Below, in pieces: positions 18,830 through 28,867 of a DNA stretch of 64,000 nucleotides. How positions within the stretch are numbered: position 1 is the stretch's first letter; every line of letters begins with the position of its first letter. Source of the DNA: Gracilaria gracilis (Eukaryota > Rhodophyta > Florideophyceae > Gracilariales > Gracilariaceae); assembly GCA_030374805.1 (NCBI GenBank), contig JARGSG010000212.1:310001-374000 (forward strand), in the 5' to 3' direction. A program made the translations under genes and the position numbers. A model generated the notes under the pieces. The model searched no databases and was not told where the DNA came from. It saw only the letters and a list, made by a program, of their open reading frames with translations.

Positions 18830-21421
18830 ATGCAGCCGCTCACCTCTGACAGCGAAATCGACCTGAACCCTTCGCCGGACTATGCTTCGTCCCTCTATCT
18901 GCGATGTCCCCGCATACGAATGCTATACCGCTCGTTGAGAGATGACTCCATCCCTCTAAGACCGCGGTCGCCCCTCGGAACAGACTCCTCACTCTCCTCC
19001 CCTCCCCCACCAGCAAAGGTGGCCCCGCCCGACTCGCGTGATGTTCCTAACACCTGTTCTGTTGACGTTGCGCCGCCGTCGGACGAGCAGCTTGGACTAC
19101 CGTCTGCCGTCGATGCTGCTATGGACGACATCCCCATCGCGATGAGGCCTCTCGCCACGACGCTTTGGAAGGCGCCGCACGTGTCCGTGCTTCAGGGATA
19201 TACACGCTCACAAGCTGCTACCGCCGTTGCGTATGCTCTTAACTTGCATAGAGCCGCGGGAGGTGCTCGCGCTGTGTTGGTCATTGCACGTGTTGCGTCG
19301 ACGGCCAAAGTATGGCAACAGAAGCTCAGTGCCAATCTTGACGAGGTGAAGGTCAGAACCTTGCGTAGCGGTGTTTATTCGACGCGGCGCCCTTGCCTCA
19401 ATTCTCTGCGTATGGAACAGTCACCTGGCGTTTGGATTCTAACAGGTAAGGCTTTGAAGGATGACGCTAGTTGGAACGATATACGACAGGCGCTCAGGGA
19501 AAACCGTGTTACCAATACGTGGGATATGGTCATCTCAGAGGCTCAGGGAGGTGATTCTACTTTGAATCTTCGTCATTCCCCGTTTCGAATGGTGGCTGAC
19601 AAACAGGCTCGCGCGGGTATGTTCGTCATGTGTTCGAATGAAGTTCTCCATGTACGCAAGGAACAATTTTCAGAGCACGCTGTACGCGAGTTTATTCAAA
19701 CGCAGCTTCCTTCTTCGCCCTATTTGAGCGACGAATCAGTGTGGATCACCCCTACGTCTATTGGGGGCATTCCTCTGAAAAGGTCAAATCGTTCAAGGCG
19801 CAAGTCCAGTGCGCAAGATCTTGAACAGTTACGACGAAAGGCAGATGCGCTTGTTTCGAAGATACAGAGAACCCCGCCAGTATATCAGCAAATTTCCGCG
19901 AAGGAAGTTGAAGAAGACGAAGATGTGCATATCCCCAATGTTGACCCCGAGCCAAAGCGGATGAACGGGGACAAGAGTGTGTCTAGGAGGTTCTCTATGT
20001 CCATTAATGCGTCACGCACTCGAAAAAGAACCTCCACTGTGCGATTGCCGCTGCAGGAGATTAGAACACCAACAAGCACCAGACGAGAACCTCGTAAAAG
20101 TAGTGCCTCTCGCCCCAGTCGACGAGTGTCTCCACCGCACGAAGTTACAGCTATGCGATCAAGAGCCCGAACTAGACGACGGTCGCCATCTCAAGATATC
20201 TCATCTCGTCAAAGTTATGATCGACGCTCAGTCAGTATTATTGAACTCTCAGATGATGATGAATCAGAAATTGAGTGGCATACGCCTCTGAGCCAACTCG
20301 TTATTCCCTCTTCATTTTTGGGCAAAGGTGAAGAGATCAATGACTCGTCAGATGAAGAAGAATGGAAAACTGCGTACGCCTCTCGCCGAAAGTCGAGGAT
20401 CAACACGGGCCGCGGTGGAGGGAGTCGAGCCAAGAGCCGGAACGCTCGACTCTCGAGGGATCATGAACGTCACAGCGGAGGCCGTCGGGACTCGGAATTA
20501 GCGTTGCCCGGTCCCCGGATGAAAAGGCTTTCATGCGCGCTGGATGCCGGGCTTGAGAGTCCTGATACCTTTCCATCGACAAACGTTCTTGATAGTGAAG
20601 AAAGCTCTCTAGATATGAATATAGGACCTGGAAAGCGTGTTTCTGGCGGAAGGAAAGTATTCCGAAGACGAAGGGTTTCGAACGAAAGGCATTTCGGTAG
20701 GAGACTTAGTTCTCGTCGATCGATGAGTTCTGAGAACTCGCTTTATGCCGAAGAGGAAGCGACTCCTATTAGTTCCCCGTTTGAATCTGTTCGAAGGCGC
20801 AAGAACAGCTCCTCTGCTTCAAGTTGTCTAAATGGGGTCTTTGACACCCCCACGGTACGAAGAAATATGTCGTTTGTTGAAATTCTCGATAGTGACATTG
20901 AAGTAGTGGATGATCGCGAAGTGATTAATTTGATCTCAGATGATGAAGACGAAGGTTTTGTCCGACGCTCTCTAGCTCGCAACAATGAGTCGGAAATGTC
21001 TCATGTTGTTTCCGTGGAACATGCGGATATGCATACCGTTCATGTAGAAAGTCAAGATGAGGAGGAGATGAGCTACGGCTCATCTCTTATTCTAACAGGT
21101 GTGACCAAATACAATCCACAACCTGACTCATTAACCCAACCTGAGCGACGGAAGTACAACACATGGCTGCGAAGGGCAAGAAGAGCTGAAGCTCGCGGGC
21201 CGGATGGATATGATGCGGCAATCAACCTTTACATGAAATGTCTCACTTTGTGTGATGAAGATGATCATCTGGCCAGTAGGATTTTGTCTCTGACTAACGA
21301 AACCGGGATTCTATCGTCTAAAGATTTCTACGAAGGCCGGAGAACCTCACGAATCTCAAAAAGAACCCGTCCCCCAAGGCGTCGGCTGAGGCGCCTTTGC
21401 AGCAGCGATAGTAGCAGTTAG
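18830..21421 (+). CDS. Large nuclear-type protein with SUMO-interaction motifs and degenerate SNF2-like region
   Basis: An 863-residue protein not assigned to a family. Residues about 110-300 resemble the first lobe of a SNF2 helicase by pattern only: ARAVLVIARVASTAKVWQQK, GVWILTGKAL and TNTWDMVISEAQGG sit where the I, Ia and II regions would be, but no Walker A GKT or DEAH box exists, so ATPase activity is unlikely. The middle is Arg/Ser rich with many RRxS sites. At least three SUMO-interaction-like motifs are seen: SIIELSDDDE, FVEILDSDIEVVDD and VINLISDDEDE. The C-terminus (KYNTWLRRARRAEA to NLYMKCLTLCDED) looks like a single TPR-type helical hairpin. SUMO binding plus a terminal TPR recalls PICH/ERCC6L, but that link is weak. 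Confidence 0.6.
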   Translation: MQPLTSDSEIDLNPSPDYASSLYLRCPRIRMLYRSLRDDSIPLRPRSPLGTDSSLSSPPPPAKVAPPDSRDVPNTCSVDVAPPSDEQLGLPSAVDAAMDDIPIAMRPLATTLWKAPHVSVLQGYTRSQAATAVAYALNLHRAAGGARAVLVIARVASTAKVWQQKLSANLDEVKVRTLRSGVYSTRRPCLNSLRMEQSPGVWILTGKALKDDASWNDIRQALRENRVTNTWDMVISEAQGGDSTLNLRHSPFRMVADKQARAGMFVMCSNEVLHVRKEQFSEHAVREFIQTQLPSSPYLSDESVWITPTSIGGIPLKRSNRSRRKSSAQDLEQLRRKADALVSKIQRTPPVYQQISAKEVEEDEDVHIPNVDPEPKRMNGDKSVSRRFSMSINASRTRKRTSTVRLPLQEIRTPTSTRREPRKSSASRPSRRVSPPHEVTAMRSRARTRRRSPSQDISSRQSYDRRSVSIIELSDDDESEIEWHTPLSQLVIPSSFLGKGEEINDSSDEEEWKTAYASRRKSRINTGRGGGSRAKSRNARLSRDHERHSGGRRDSELALPGPRMKRLSCALDAGLESPDTFPSTNVLDSEESSLDMNIGPGKRVSGGRKVFRRRRVSNERHFGRRLSSRRSMSSENSLYAEEEATPISSPFESVRRRKNSSSASSCLNGVFDTPTVRRNMSFVEILDSDIEVVDDREVINLISDDEDEGFVRRSLARNNESEMSHVVSVEHADMHTVHVESQDEEEMSYGSSLILTGVTKYNPQPDSLTQPERRKYNTWLRRARRAEARGPDGYDAAINLYMKCLTLCDEDDHLASRILSLTNETGILSSKDFYEGRRTSRISKRTRPPRRRLRRLCSSDSSS

Positions 21422-21511
21422 ATCTAACCTTTCTTCTGGAGCGTAAACCTAAGGGTGTTTTCTTATTGAAAGCAAATTCAGAGTTAACACGATGAAGTTT
21501 CTTTGCTTAAC

Positions 21512-22807
21512 TCAAACGTTAAATCGGAAAAGCATGACATCACCATCTTTAACTTCGTACTCTTTCCCTTCCGATCTCATCATTCCTTTCTCTTTGGCAG
21601 TTTTTTCACTGCCACACAGACAAAGGTCTTTGTATGATATGGTCTCCGCGCGAATGAAGCCCCTTTCAAAATCGTTGTGAATCACACCCGCAGCCTGCGG
21701 AGCTTTCATACCGCGCCGGATCGTCCACGCTTTAGTCTCGCTCTTTCCGCTCGTGAAGTAGGTTTGTAGACCCAAAAGTTCATATGTAGCTTGCACTAGC
21801 GCTCTCAGACCACATTCGTCCTCTGAAACGCCCAAAGCCTCAAGGAATTCGCCCCTTTCATCGCGATCGAGGCCCACCAACTCTGACTCTACTTGAGCCG
21901 ACACAACTATAACTCCGGCCTTTTCTTCTTCTGCATATCGTCTCACTTCTTCTACGTACGAGTTTCCATCGGCCAATTCCTCATCACATACGTTCGCAGC
22001 ATATACTACTGGCTTCAATGTTAATAAGCCAAGCGGTTTCAATGCGTCCAATTCTTCATCCGTAAGATCCACGCTTCTAGCCGCTCGACCTTCATCCAAT
22101 GCCACGACCACCTTGTCCAGAGCAGATACTTCATACTGAGATACGTCCCCTCGTCCACGCTTTGACCTCACCTTTGCTTGACGCTTCTCAACTTGTGTCA
22201 TATCGGCCAACGCTAATTCTAGATTGATAGTTTCGATATCGCGGACTGGGTCGACAGTACCGCTTACATGGATGACGTCTTCATTCTCGAAGCAACGAAC
22301 GACATGCACAATTGCGTCACATTCTCGAATGTTGGCGAGGAACTTGTTCCCAAGCCCCTCCCCATCCGCTGCACCTTTAACTAGACCTGCAACATCAACT
22401 ACCTCAACGGTTGCTGGGACCACTCGCTCGCTGTCATTCAACTGTGCTAGGACCTTTAAACGTTCGTCCGGTACAACGGCAATTCCGACATTTGGTTCAA
22501 TTGTGCAAAACGGAAAGTTTGCCGCTTGTGCCGCGGCATTCTCTACCAGGGCATTAAACAGCGTGGATTTTCCAACATTGGGAAGACCGACAATAGCACT
22601 GTTAAGTTTCATGCTAGGGCGAGAGGATCGAAGCCCCCGAGAAAACTGTCGTACACGAAGAGGAATGACACCCGGTGTGAAACTCCTTTTCCAACCTAAA
22701 GCCTGTCCAACTGAATACCGGGGTCTTGTACAGGTCAAAGTTGTGGAAATTCTCATCATTGGCGTTGAGATCACGTTGACAAAGCATGACTTAGACGAGA
22801 AGACCAT
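21512..22807 (-). CDS. ychF: YchF/OLA1-family P-loop GTPase, bacterial type, organelle targeted
   Basis: A 431-residue YchF protein. The GTPase starts about 70 residues in with LNSAIVGLPNVGKSTLFNAL (G1); FPFCTIEPNVG covers switch I, VDVAGLVKGAADGEGLGNKF the G3 region, and YAANVCDEEL the altered G4 that in this family favours ATP over GTP. The coiled-coil insert and C-terminal TGS domain (GMKAPQAAGVIHNDFERGFI) follow and the protein ends VMLFRFNV as in bacterial YchF. The ATG at 22807 (CC-ATGG) begins a Ser/Arg/Thr-rich extension absent from bacteria, suggesting plastid or mitochondrial import. YchF proteins bind ribosomes and influence translation and oxidative stress. Only 90 bases separate its stop from the previous gene. 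Confidence 0.93.
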   Translation of the reverse strand: MVFSSKSCFVNVISTPMMRISTTLTCTRPRYSVGQALGWKRSFTPGVIPLRVRQFSRGLRSSRPSMKLNSAIVGLPNVGKSTLFNALVENAAAQAANFPFCTIEPNVGIAVVPDERLKVLAQLNDSERVVPATVEVVDVAGLVKGAADGEGLGNKFLANIRECDAIVHVVRCFENEDVIHVSGTVDPVRDIETINLELALADMTQVEKRQAKVRSKRGRGDVSQYEVSALDKVVVALDEGRAARSVDLTDEELDALKPLGLLTLKPVVYAANVCDEELADGNSYVEEVRRYAEEEKAGVIVVSAQVESELVGLDRDERGEFLEALGVSEDECGLRALVQATYELLGLQTYFTSGKSETKAWTIRRGMKAPQAAGVIHNDFERGFIRAETISYKDLCLCGSEKTAKEKGMMRSEGKEYEVKDGDVMLFRFNV

Positions 22808-23339
22808 GGTTGGTCTGATAGTGACAACCCGAAAAACAGCGTTGATTGTGAGCGGCAGATCCCTGCTAGGAACACTGATATCCCCTCCCGGGTCCTTCAA
22901 ATTTTGACCTACAATGAGACTCGTTCAAGAAGCAATTCTCTACAGACTTCGTGATGGCCCTTCGTGATCCCACCGCCTAGTCCGAACGGTGAAGAGAGAG
23001 TTTGACAGAACAGGACCAGGGACGCAGCAGCAAAAAGTGATAAGCTTTTCACACCTGAACTTGCGGCGGAGACGGTTTCATATTTGAAACAGCAATGGCC
23101 ATTTTCGGATGTTTTGGGAAGACATGATTCCATGAAATCTCCACCGCAGAAGGTTGAGCTCAGACTCTTATAATTGCACATCGGAAACTCGCCCACTTAA
23201 GTTTTCCCTGAGCAAATGTGCAGGATATAGGAGCATTGAATGGGAATGAGTGAATCCCTGGGAGGTTCTGAAGAAGCATAATACCAAGGACAGACCTCAT
23301 TGCATTGATACTAGAGCTGTGGCAGCCCAAGTTTTTACC
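22808..23339. promoter_or_regulatory. Divergent intergenic region, YchF / TPR protein
   Basis: About 530 bases between two outward-facing starts; no recognisable element. Confidence 0.45.
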
Positions 23340-24383
23340 ATGGCTTTTGTACATTCATTTCAACTTTCTTACAATCACAGTCCTCTTCGTCAAAGTCCTG
23401 TGAAGGGTGCAAGGTTCAGCATGTGCACTCGTTCTCAAAAGGTATCTCCCTTCGAGCTGCGCGAGTACGAGCGATACATAAAACAGGTTGCAAAGACGAG
23501 CCCGCCGCCGTATCTTGATGGGTTGCTTCACGTTCTCTCAACTTCAAACGGAGATCTCAAACCTCCCACGAATCGTACAGATCTTCATCCATTTCTCATC
23601 CCTCTAACGTTTGATGCGAACTCCGAGGTAACAACAGGTCTCCTGCGATGGCCGACGGCTCCGGATGAAATGGAACTCCCAGTTGTGCAGTCTTCTACGA
23701 ATAATCAATCTCTCACCCTCATTGCACCCAGCGCAAAGTGTTATGTCACTCGAAGACTTGCATCTATGGATTTCGCAGGAAAGCACGAAGAAAGAGATGC
23801 GGTACGATCAGCCTGTTCTTTGGCGCTTTCATATCAAAACGGGGATGTAGACGCGACAGGCGTCGGTCTAGAGCGATTTTTGATTCTCAAGGTTGGGCCT
23901 TTTCCTGATGTATATGAGGGCCTTGCGGCCTTCCACAAAGCAAAAGGGGATACACAATCTGCCTTAGTTACCTGTGAGCGCGCTGCGAGCGTCCATCCAG
24001 GATGGGGACGTGCTCATGCCTTTCACGCCAACTTTCTTCTTGAGTTGGGAAGAGATGCGGAAGCCCGCGATGCTGCTCGATTTTGTTTACAAATGCCTCT
24101 TTGGACGATAGGATCCTTTGATACCTTGCTCCAAATGGCGAAACTTGCCGGTTATAAAGATCCAGATAGTCTACGGAAGATATACAAGAGATTGTATGAA
24201 GACGAGAGAAAAGAAGAAATCGCAGACGGCAAAGCCCCTCAACAAGTTGCGTTAGACAGGGCCGCGTACTTACTTGATGTTTGTTTCACAAATAACACAG
24301 GTTGGGAAAGCATAAAAGATGACCTGGCGGCACTTTATGACCAAGCAGAAATGTCAGATATTGCGACTTTCATCCGGTACTAA
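23340..24383 (+). CDS. TPR-like protein, probably plastid targeted
   Basis: A 347-residue protein from the ATG at 23340 in strong context (ACC-ATGG). The first 35 residues (MAFVHSFQLSYNHSPLRQS) are basic and Ser rich, like a transit peptide. Residues about 170-270 form two or three helical repeats of TPR type: EGLAAFHKAKGDTQSALVT, CERAASVHPGWGRAHAF and LLELGRDAEARDAARF. The rest is helical and without known motifs. It is probably an adaptor or assembly factor of the plastid; no specific partner can be named. Confidence 0.7.
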   Translation: MAFVHSFQLSYNHSPLRQSPVKGARFSMCTRSQKVSPFELREYERYIKQVAKTSPPPYLDGLLHVLSTSNGDLKPPTNRTDLHPFLIPLTFDANSEVTTGLLRWPTAPDEMELPVVQSSTNNQSLTLIAPSAKCYVTRRLASMDFAGKHEERDAVRSACSLALSYQNGDVDATGVGLERFLILKVGPFPDVYEGLAAFHKAKGDTQSALVTCERAASVHPGWGRAHAFHANFLLELGRDAEARDAARFCLQMPLWTIGSFDTLLQMAKLAGYKDPDSLRKIYKRLYEDERKEEIADGKAPQQVALDRAAYLLDVCFTNNTGWESIKDDLAALYDQAEMSDIATFIRY

Positions 24384-25302
24384 TGATACTTATATAAAAT
24401 AGTTTACGACGAGTTCCTTGTCGCGGTAGCCTTCAAGCATAACTGCAGCTACTGTATCTACGTGAGCTTCGCTCGTAGTAGAATTTTGAGATTGAGTTCA
24501 TCTTGTGTGGAGATTGCATCATAGGTGTGCACCACATACAAGGTATATCGACCGGCAAAGAACGAAGCAGGATACAGAAATCTGAGGCAGATACTTTTCG
24601 TATACGAGTCAGACACAGCAAGAAAGCAGGCCAAAGAATGAGAACAAAAGCAATAAGTACATGTGAACGAACAGGGTCAGTTACATGTTACACCACTTTC
24701 GACGAGCAGCCCTTCGCAAAGACGGCTACGAGCCCTTGGGGCGCCTCCCCGATCGCCACTGGGATTCATGTCCATGTCCCACATCCCAGATGTGCGACAG
24801 GCCGTGAATGTCATTCTGAGTGGAGATACCATTGTTCAGCTGCTGAACTTCAGCATAACTATAACGGTCTGGATCGGGGCGTCATTTATGACAGAAGAGG
24901 TTGGCCGAGGAAATGAACTGCATCGAGACCAAAGTATGCACAACGGGCTTCCCTAGCATACGTATTGTTCGGGAAGAGAAAATACCGTTGTGATTATATC
25001 GTTTCCTTGCTGGTGCGATAGAAATTGTGCGAGAACGAGAACGAAAGGAACAGTAGACATGAGCGTCGAGCATGGAACACGGATAACACCTCTGATTACA
25101 GGAAACAATGTACGAGGGGAACCCCTGAGTTTGGGCTTTTCTTCCAAATTAGCCTGTTAGCTTCATCATGACGAGGCGAGTTTGTAACAAACTACCTATC
25201 CGCCGTGTCCTCATGCGACCATCACATAAGGTTATTGCCCTTTTTTAGCCAACTGTGTGGCCTAGTCCTCCAAAGCTGATCAATCGTGCCTGGCACATTT
25301 AA
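24384..25302. other. Spacer without supported gene
   Basis: About 920 bases with only short unrelated frames. It should hold the 3' UTR of the TPR gene and the promoter of the next. Confidence 0.5.
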
Positions 25303-26592
25303 ATGGCGATCATCGATCACAAATTTCAAGGTATAGCACGTTCTTCCAGAAGTGTGACTGCGATGGCCCCACCGTCCGGGTATGAATCAGAAGTCTTCAA
25401 CGCCGTTCGCGAGTTCAACTTCGCAATAGGAAATCTTCCCCAAGATCTGAAACCGGGCGAATCTCCTGACACTGATTCCGGGAGAGCTTTTTTGCTCCGC
25501 CAGGTGTTTGAGACTGGAGCAGTATCTTTTGCACGGTGGGACTACGATGAGGTCTGTGCCTTCCTCTTCTGCACTTATCCGAAGCCTATGTTTCGAGACT
25601 GCTGTCGGTTTGCCGGTGGCTCAAGGTTTGTAGACGTAGTTTACAACAACTGGCAGCCATCGTTTGAACTCTATGCGTATGCAATGTGGGAGTATGTGAA
25701 GAGAGATGCCGTATTGTTTGGGCACTGGTTATATTTGTTGCCGAACACACAGCGACCTACAAAACAAGAGATGGGAAGGGTGTTGTTCGGTTCAATGATC
25801 GTGTCTGGAATGCTCACCGAAGACAACTGTGCAAGTATCGCGGGAGCACTTATTCCATATCCTCAAGAAACCATGTATGCTCGAGAACATGAGCAAGAAA
25901 TCGACCAGTATTCCATGTGCCTAGAGCCGTGTGAAGTTGGTTTGCTGTGCCGAAGTCTTCTTCTGCACCGTGCTATTGAACGGTATCTGTGCACGTGCAA
26001 CTATCGAGATCGGGCGAATGATATGATTCGATGCGAATGTGTGGACATCAGTGCCGAAGAAACGATGCCGGTCATCAAGTTCGCTAACGATCTGGACAAA
26101 GGCTATGCCACAGCAATCTTCCAACTGATTTTGGAGCGTCACCATTATGATGCAGTTGCACATGAACGAAGATGGAGTCAAGAGAACAGGGATGACTTTC
26201 TTCGAAGTTCTTGCGAATACGTATTCTCAAAGGAAGTATATAGTGAGATCTATCAGAAGCTGCATTGTGGCAGAAGGCCCAGAGTTGAGCAACGAAACGC
26301 CAGAGCGCTAACGGAGGCGGAGATGGCAACGAGCGCCTCAAGGACGGCTGGTGCTGAATGCTACGCCAATATTGACAGCCATAATGGGTGCGTTGTTCCA
26401 TGGTGTCGTCAGTTCACAAAGAAAGAATGTGCGCATATGTCGTGCAAAACGCATTGTATTCGATTAGGATACCACAACTGTAACGCGCACAGGTCGTATC
26501 GTCCTCAACCAGGTCCAAGTTATCAACCTCGTAGGGGGGTCGATCTGATTCCGGATTACCTCATCATTAGTTGTACGGGCCTGTCTGCTTGA
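25303..26592 (+). CDS. Unknown protein with C-terminal Cys/His cluster
   Basis: A 429-residue protein of no recognised family. The body (about 25-340) is mixed helical with many aromatic residues (FARWDYDEVCAFLFCTY, YAYAMWEYVKRDAVLFG). Near the C-terminus (about 358-398) is a compact cluster: CVVPWCRQFTKKECAHMSC then KTHC and YHNCNAH. Its spacing could bind two zinc ions, resembling short Cys-rich knuckles found on some fungal and algal lineage-specific proteins. A Met at 25363 (GCG-ATGG) is an alternative start. The unbroken frame supports a real gene. Nucleic-acid or protein binding is inference. Confidence 0.65.
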   Translation: MAIIDHKFQGIARSSRSVTAMAPPSGYESEVFNAVREFNFAIGNLPQDLKPGESPDTDSGRAFLLRQVFETGAVSFARWDYDEVCAFLFCTYPKPMFRDCCRFAGGSRFVDVVYNNWQPSFELYAYAMWEYVKRDAVLFGHWLYLLPNTQRPTKQEMGRVLFGSMIVSGMLTEDNCASIAGALIPYPQETMYAREHEQEIDQYSMCLEPCEVGLLCRSLLLHRAIERYLCTCNYRDRANDMIRCECVDISAEETMPVIKFANDLDKGYATAIFQLILERHHYDAVAHERRWSQENRDDFLRSSCEYVFSKEVYSEIYQKLHCGRRPRVEQRNARALTEAEMATSASRTAGAECYANIDSHNGCVVPWCRQFTKKECAHMSCKTHCIRLGYHNCNAHRSYRPQPGPSYQPRRGVDLIPDYLIISCTGLSA

Positions 26593-27457
26593 CACTAGTG
26601 GGTTTATCATGGGAGACAACCCTTTTGCATTCGGCAAACTTGGTGTTTGTTTTTGAACAACCAACCATTAAATGTGTACCGTTGTAGAATCGCAACTGGT
26701 CATAGCCACCAGAGACTTGAACCAAACGACATCCATGCTGCCCTGTTGACAGTCACCGAAGTGGATCACGAAGAACTTTTAGAACTGGTGTTCCATGCCG
26801 GTGAGAAGAGGTAGCGCTGAAGAAAATGTACAATGCGAAGAGGTGACTGCCCAAAAGTAAGAGAAGCTGCAGCAAACGGGGCTATGTATTGAGCTGGTAT
26901 GGGTGAGAGGATAATTGCCAAAGTAAACTTTGAGAAGCGTGGAGAGCGACGGTGAGAGAGCGACGGCGAGAGAGCGACGGTGAGAGAGCGACGGTGAGAG
27001 AGCGACGGTGAGAGAGCGACGGTGAGAGAGCGACGGTGAGAGAGCGACGGTGAGAGAGCGACGGTGAGAGAGCGACGGTGAGAGAGTGACGGTGAGAGAG
27101 CGGCGGTCGGAGGAAGTGGTGCCCATCATCGGTGCATACGTGCACACTGCTCGACCGCTGTGGCCAAGTGAAGTGAAGGGCGGGCCATGAAAGATATTTG
27201 TCGGGTCAAGATATTATTCGTTGGCGTGCCATTACGGTCACGCGCTGCTGTGTCACGCCACACGTTATCATGTGACAGGGTATTGCCCGCCGTGTCGTCC
27301 GACATAAGAATCGCTCCGCGAAGGAAATATCTGCCGTTGGTAAAACGCTATATCTACAGCGGTAGTGTTCGCTTCCCTAACAACGGCTCATCTAACGATC
27401 CATCATATTCTACACTACTATCCACCGCGCAGCGCATACCAACCAACTTGTTGTACA
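26593..27457. other. Spacer with minisatellite
   Basis: About 865 bases between two rightward genes. It contains the 14-bp minisatellite at 26942-27107; the 350 bases after it should hold the promoter of the nuclease gene. Minus-strand frames across it encode only repeats. Confidence 0.55.
26942..27107. repeat. 14-bp minisatellite, about 12 copies
   Basis: Tandem copies of a 14-base unit (GAGAGAGCGACGGT), nearly identical, with a few single-base variants at both ends. There are no spacers of differing sequence, so this is not a CRISPR array. Confidence 0.93.
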
Positions 27458-28867
27458 ATGTCCAACACTGGTACACCGCAAGTCCTCAGCAATATTCGAG
27501 GTACTTGTGTGCGCGTTCGAAGGGAGCGCGTCATTGATGGCGACACCATCCGCGCTCGCCCACCTGGTTCATCTGTTGCCGAATCTCTTCGTATCCTCAA
27601 TCTGGACACGGAAGAGTCCTTCAAGTTCGGATCCAAGCCTGTTACACCGTGTGGCAAAATTGCGAAACGATATGCCTTTGACTTCTTCAAGGATCAAAAC
27701 GAAGTCATCATTGAGTTCCCAGGAACGGAACCTGTGGAGCAATGTCTCGTCAAGTATCGTGGCGTGTTTGGGCGCTTGTTGGTTTGGGTTCATACCATTG
27801 ACGGAGTTGACTTTACCGAACGTATGATTCGTTTGGGTTTCAGTCCATATTACTGCAAGTATGGATACGCCGAGTTTGACAGTCATCACAGACGCTACGT
27901 TCTGGCCGAACGCGACGCCCAAATGGCGGAAAGAGGCGTGTGGGATCAACTCAAGGTTAATGGCCGCATCATTCGAAACTACCCAGCCCTGTGCACGTGG
28001 TGGAGTTTACGCGCGGATATCATCGATCGTTATCGTGCGGCGAGGAAGAGTGGAGTTGTCGTGTATAACACGCGCAAGGACTTTCCACTGCTTAGAGCTG
28101 AAGCCGAAAGGGGGACTACTGTTACTGTTTTCACCGAAGTTCGCAACATCCGTCGTTCTAGGGACGAGGAGGGCGCCGTTGCTGCCATTGCTAGCATTGG
28201 CGATGATGACCGACCTGTTCAGATTTGTGTGCCAGACGTGGATTCGAAGGAGGGAGAACATATTCTTGAATTATTCAGTACCAGATACATGGGAAGTGAG
28301 CGCGTCCCACGTCGAGGCTATTGCTACTTGCGAGGAGCACTCACCGCTGTGGGAGATGGCGTCAGACTCACAGTTGAACGTCCATTCGATGTTATGGATG
28401 AGCTTTGGATGGCTGATGAGATGTATGCTGTTTCGAAACAGGTGGAAGAAATCAAACATGATGTAATTGCAGGCAGGACAAACAAGGCTGGTAAACGGAT
28501 GGCGGGTCCTAGGGACGGTACGCCGCCGAAAAAGAAGAAAGCGCGGTCTGGAGCGGGTCTGGTACGTATATCGGCTTTGTTCCCAAATCCTGTTGGACGA
28601 GATCTGGGGAACGAGACCGTTAGCCTTATGGCAACGGGTAGTGATGTTGATGTAAGCGGATGGACGCTGAGTCACAAGTCAGGCGGTAAGTTTCCTCTGG
28701 ATGGGCTTGTCACTAAAGATGGAAAGGTAGTTAAGCTCGATGGTCGTTTAAGGCTCACCAATACCGGTGACGCTGTGAAGCTGCTTGACGCTGGAGGCGT
28801 TGGGGTGCACGAAGTATCTTATAACAAGGAAGATGTTGAAGAGGGGAAGGAGATTATTTTCCGCTAA
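27458..28867 (+). CDS. Staphylococcal-nuclease domain plus lamin-tail domain protein
   Basis: A 469-residue protein from the ATG at 27458. The N-terminal 170 residues form an SNase-like fold: VRVRRERVIDGDTIRAR, LRILNLDTEESF, KYRGVFGRLLVWV and AQMAERGVWDQL. The active-site Asp of DGDT and the downstream Arg of YRGVFGR are present, but the usual LxGIDxPE motif is LNLDTEES, so catalysis is uncertain. A central region of about 190 residues is unassigned. A basic PPKKKKARS stretch is a likely nuclear signal. The last 100 residues fit a lamin-tail (LTD) Ig fold: LVRISALFPNPVGRD, VSGWTLSHKSGG and RLRLTNTGDAVKLLDAGG. SNase plus LTD occurs in some secreted bacterial nucleases; a nuclear role is inferred here. 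Confidence 0.8.
   Translation: MSNTGTPQVLSNIRGTCVRVRRERVIDGDTIRARPPGSSVAESLRILNLDTEESFKFGSKPVTPCGKIAKRYAFDFFKDQNEVIIEFPGTEPVEQCLVKYRGVFGRLLVWVHTIDGVDFTERMIRLGFSPYYCKYGYAEFDSHHRRYVLAERDAQMAERGVWDQLKVNGRIIRNYPALCTWWSLRADIIDRYRAARKSGVVVYNTRKDFPLLRAEAERGTTVTVFTEVRNIRRSRDEEGAVAAIASIGDDDRPVQICVPDVDSKEGEHILELFSTRYMGSERVPRRGYCYLRGALTAVGDGVRLTVERPFDVMDELWMADEMYAVSKQVEEIKHDVIAGRTNKAGKRMAGPRDGTPPKKKKARSGAGLVRISALFPNPVGRDLGNETVSLMATGSDVDVSGWTLSHKSGGKFPLDGLVTKDGKVVKLDGRLRLTNTGDAVKLLDAGGVGVHEVSYNKEDVEEGKEIIFR

Noticed and set aside
26942-27107. Possible CRISPR array
   Set aside because: Pure tandem repeat of 14 bp with no unique spacers, in eukaryotic DNA.
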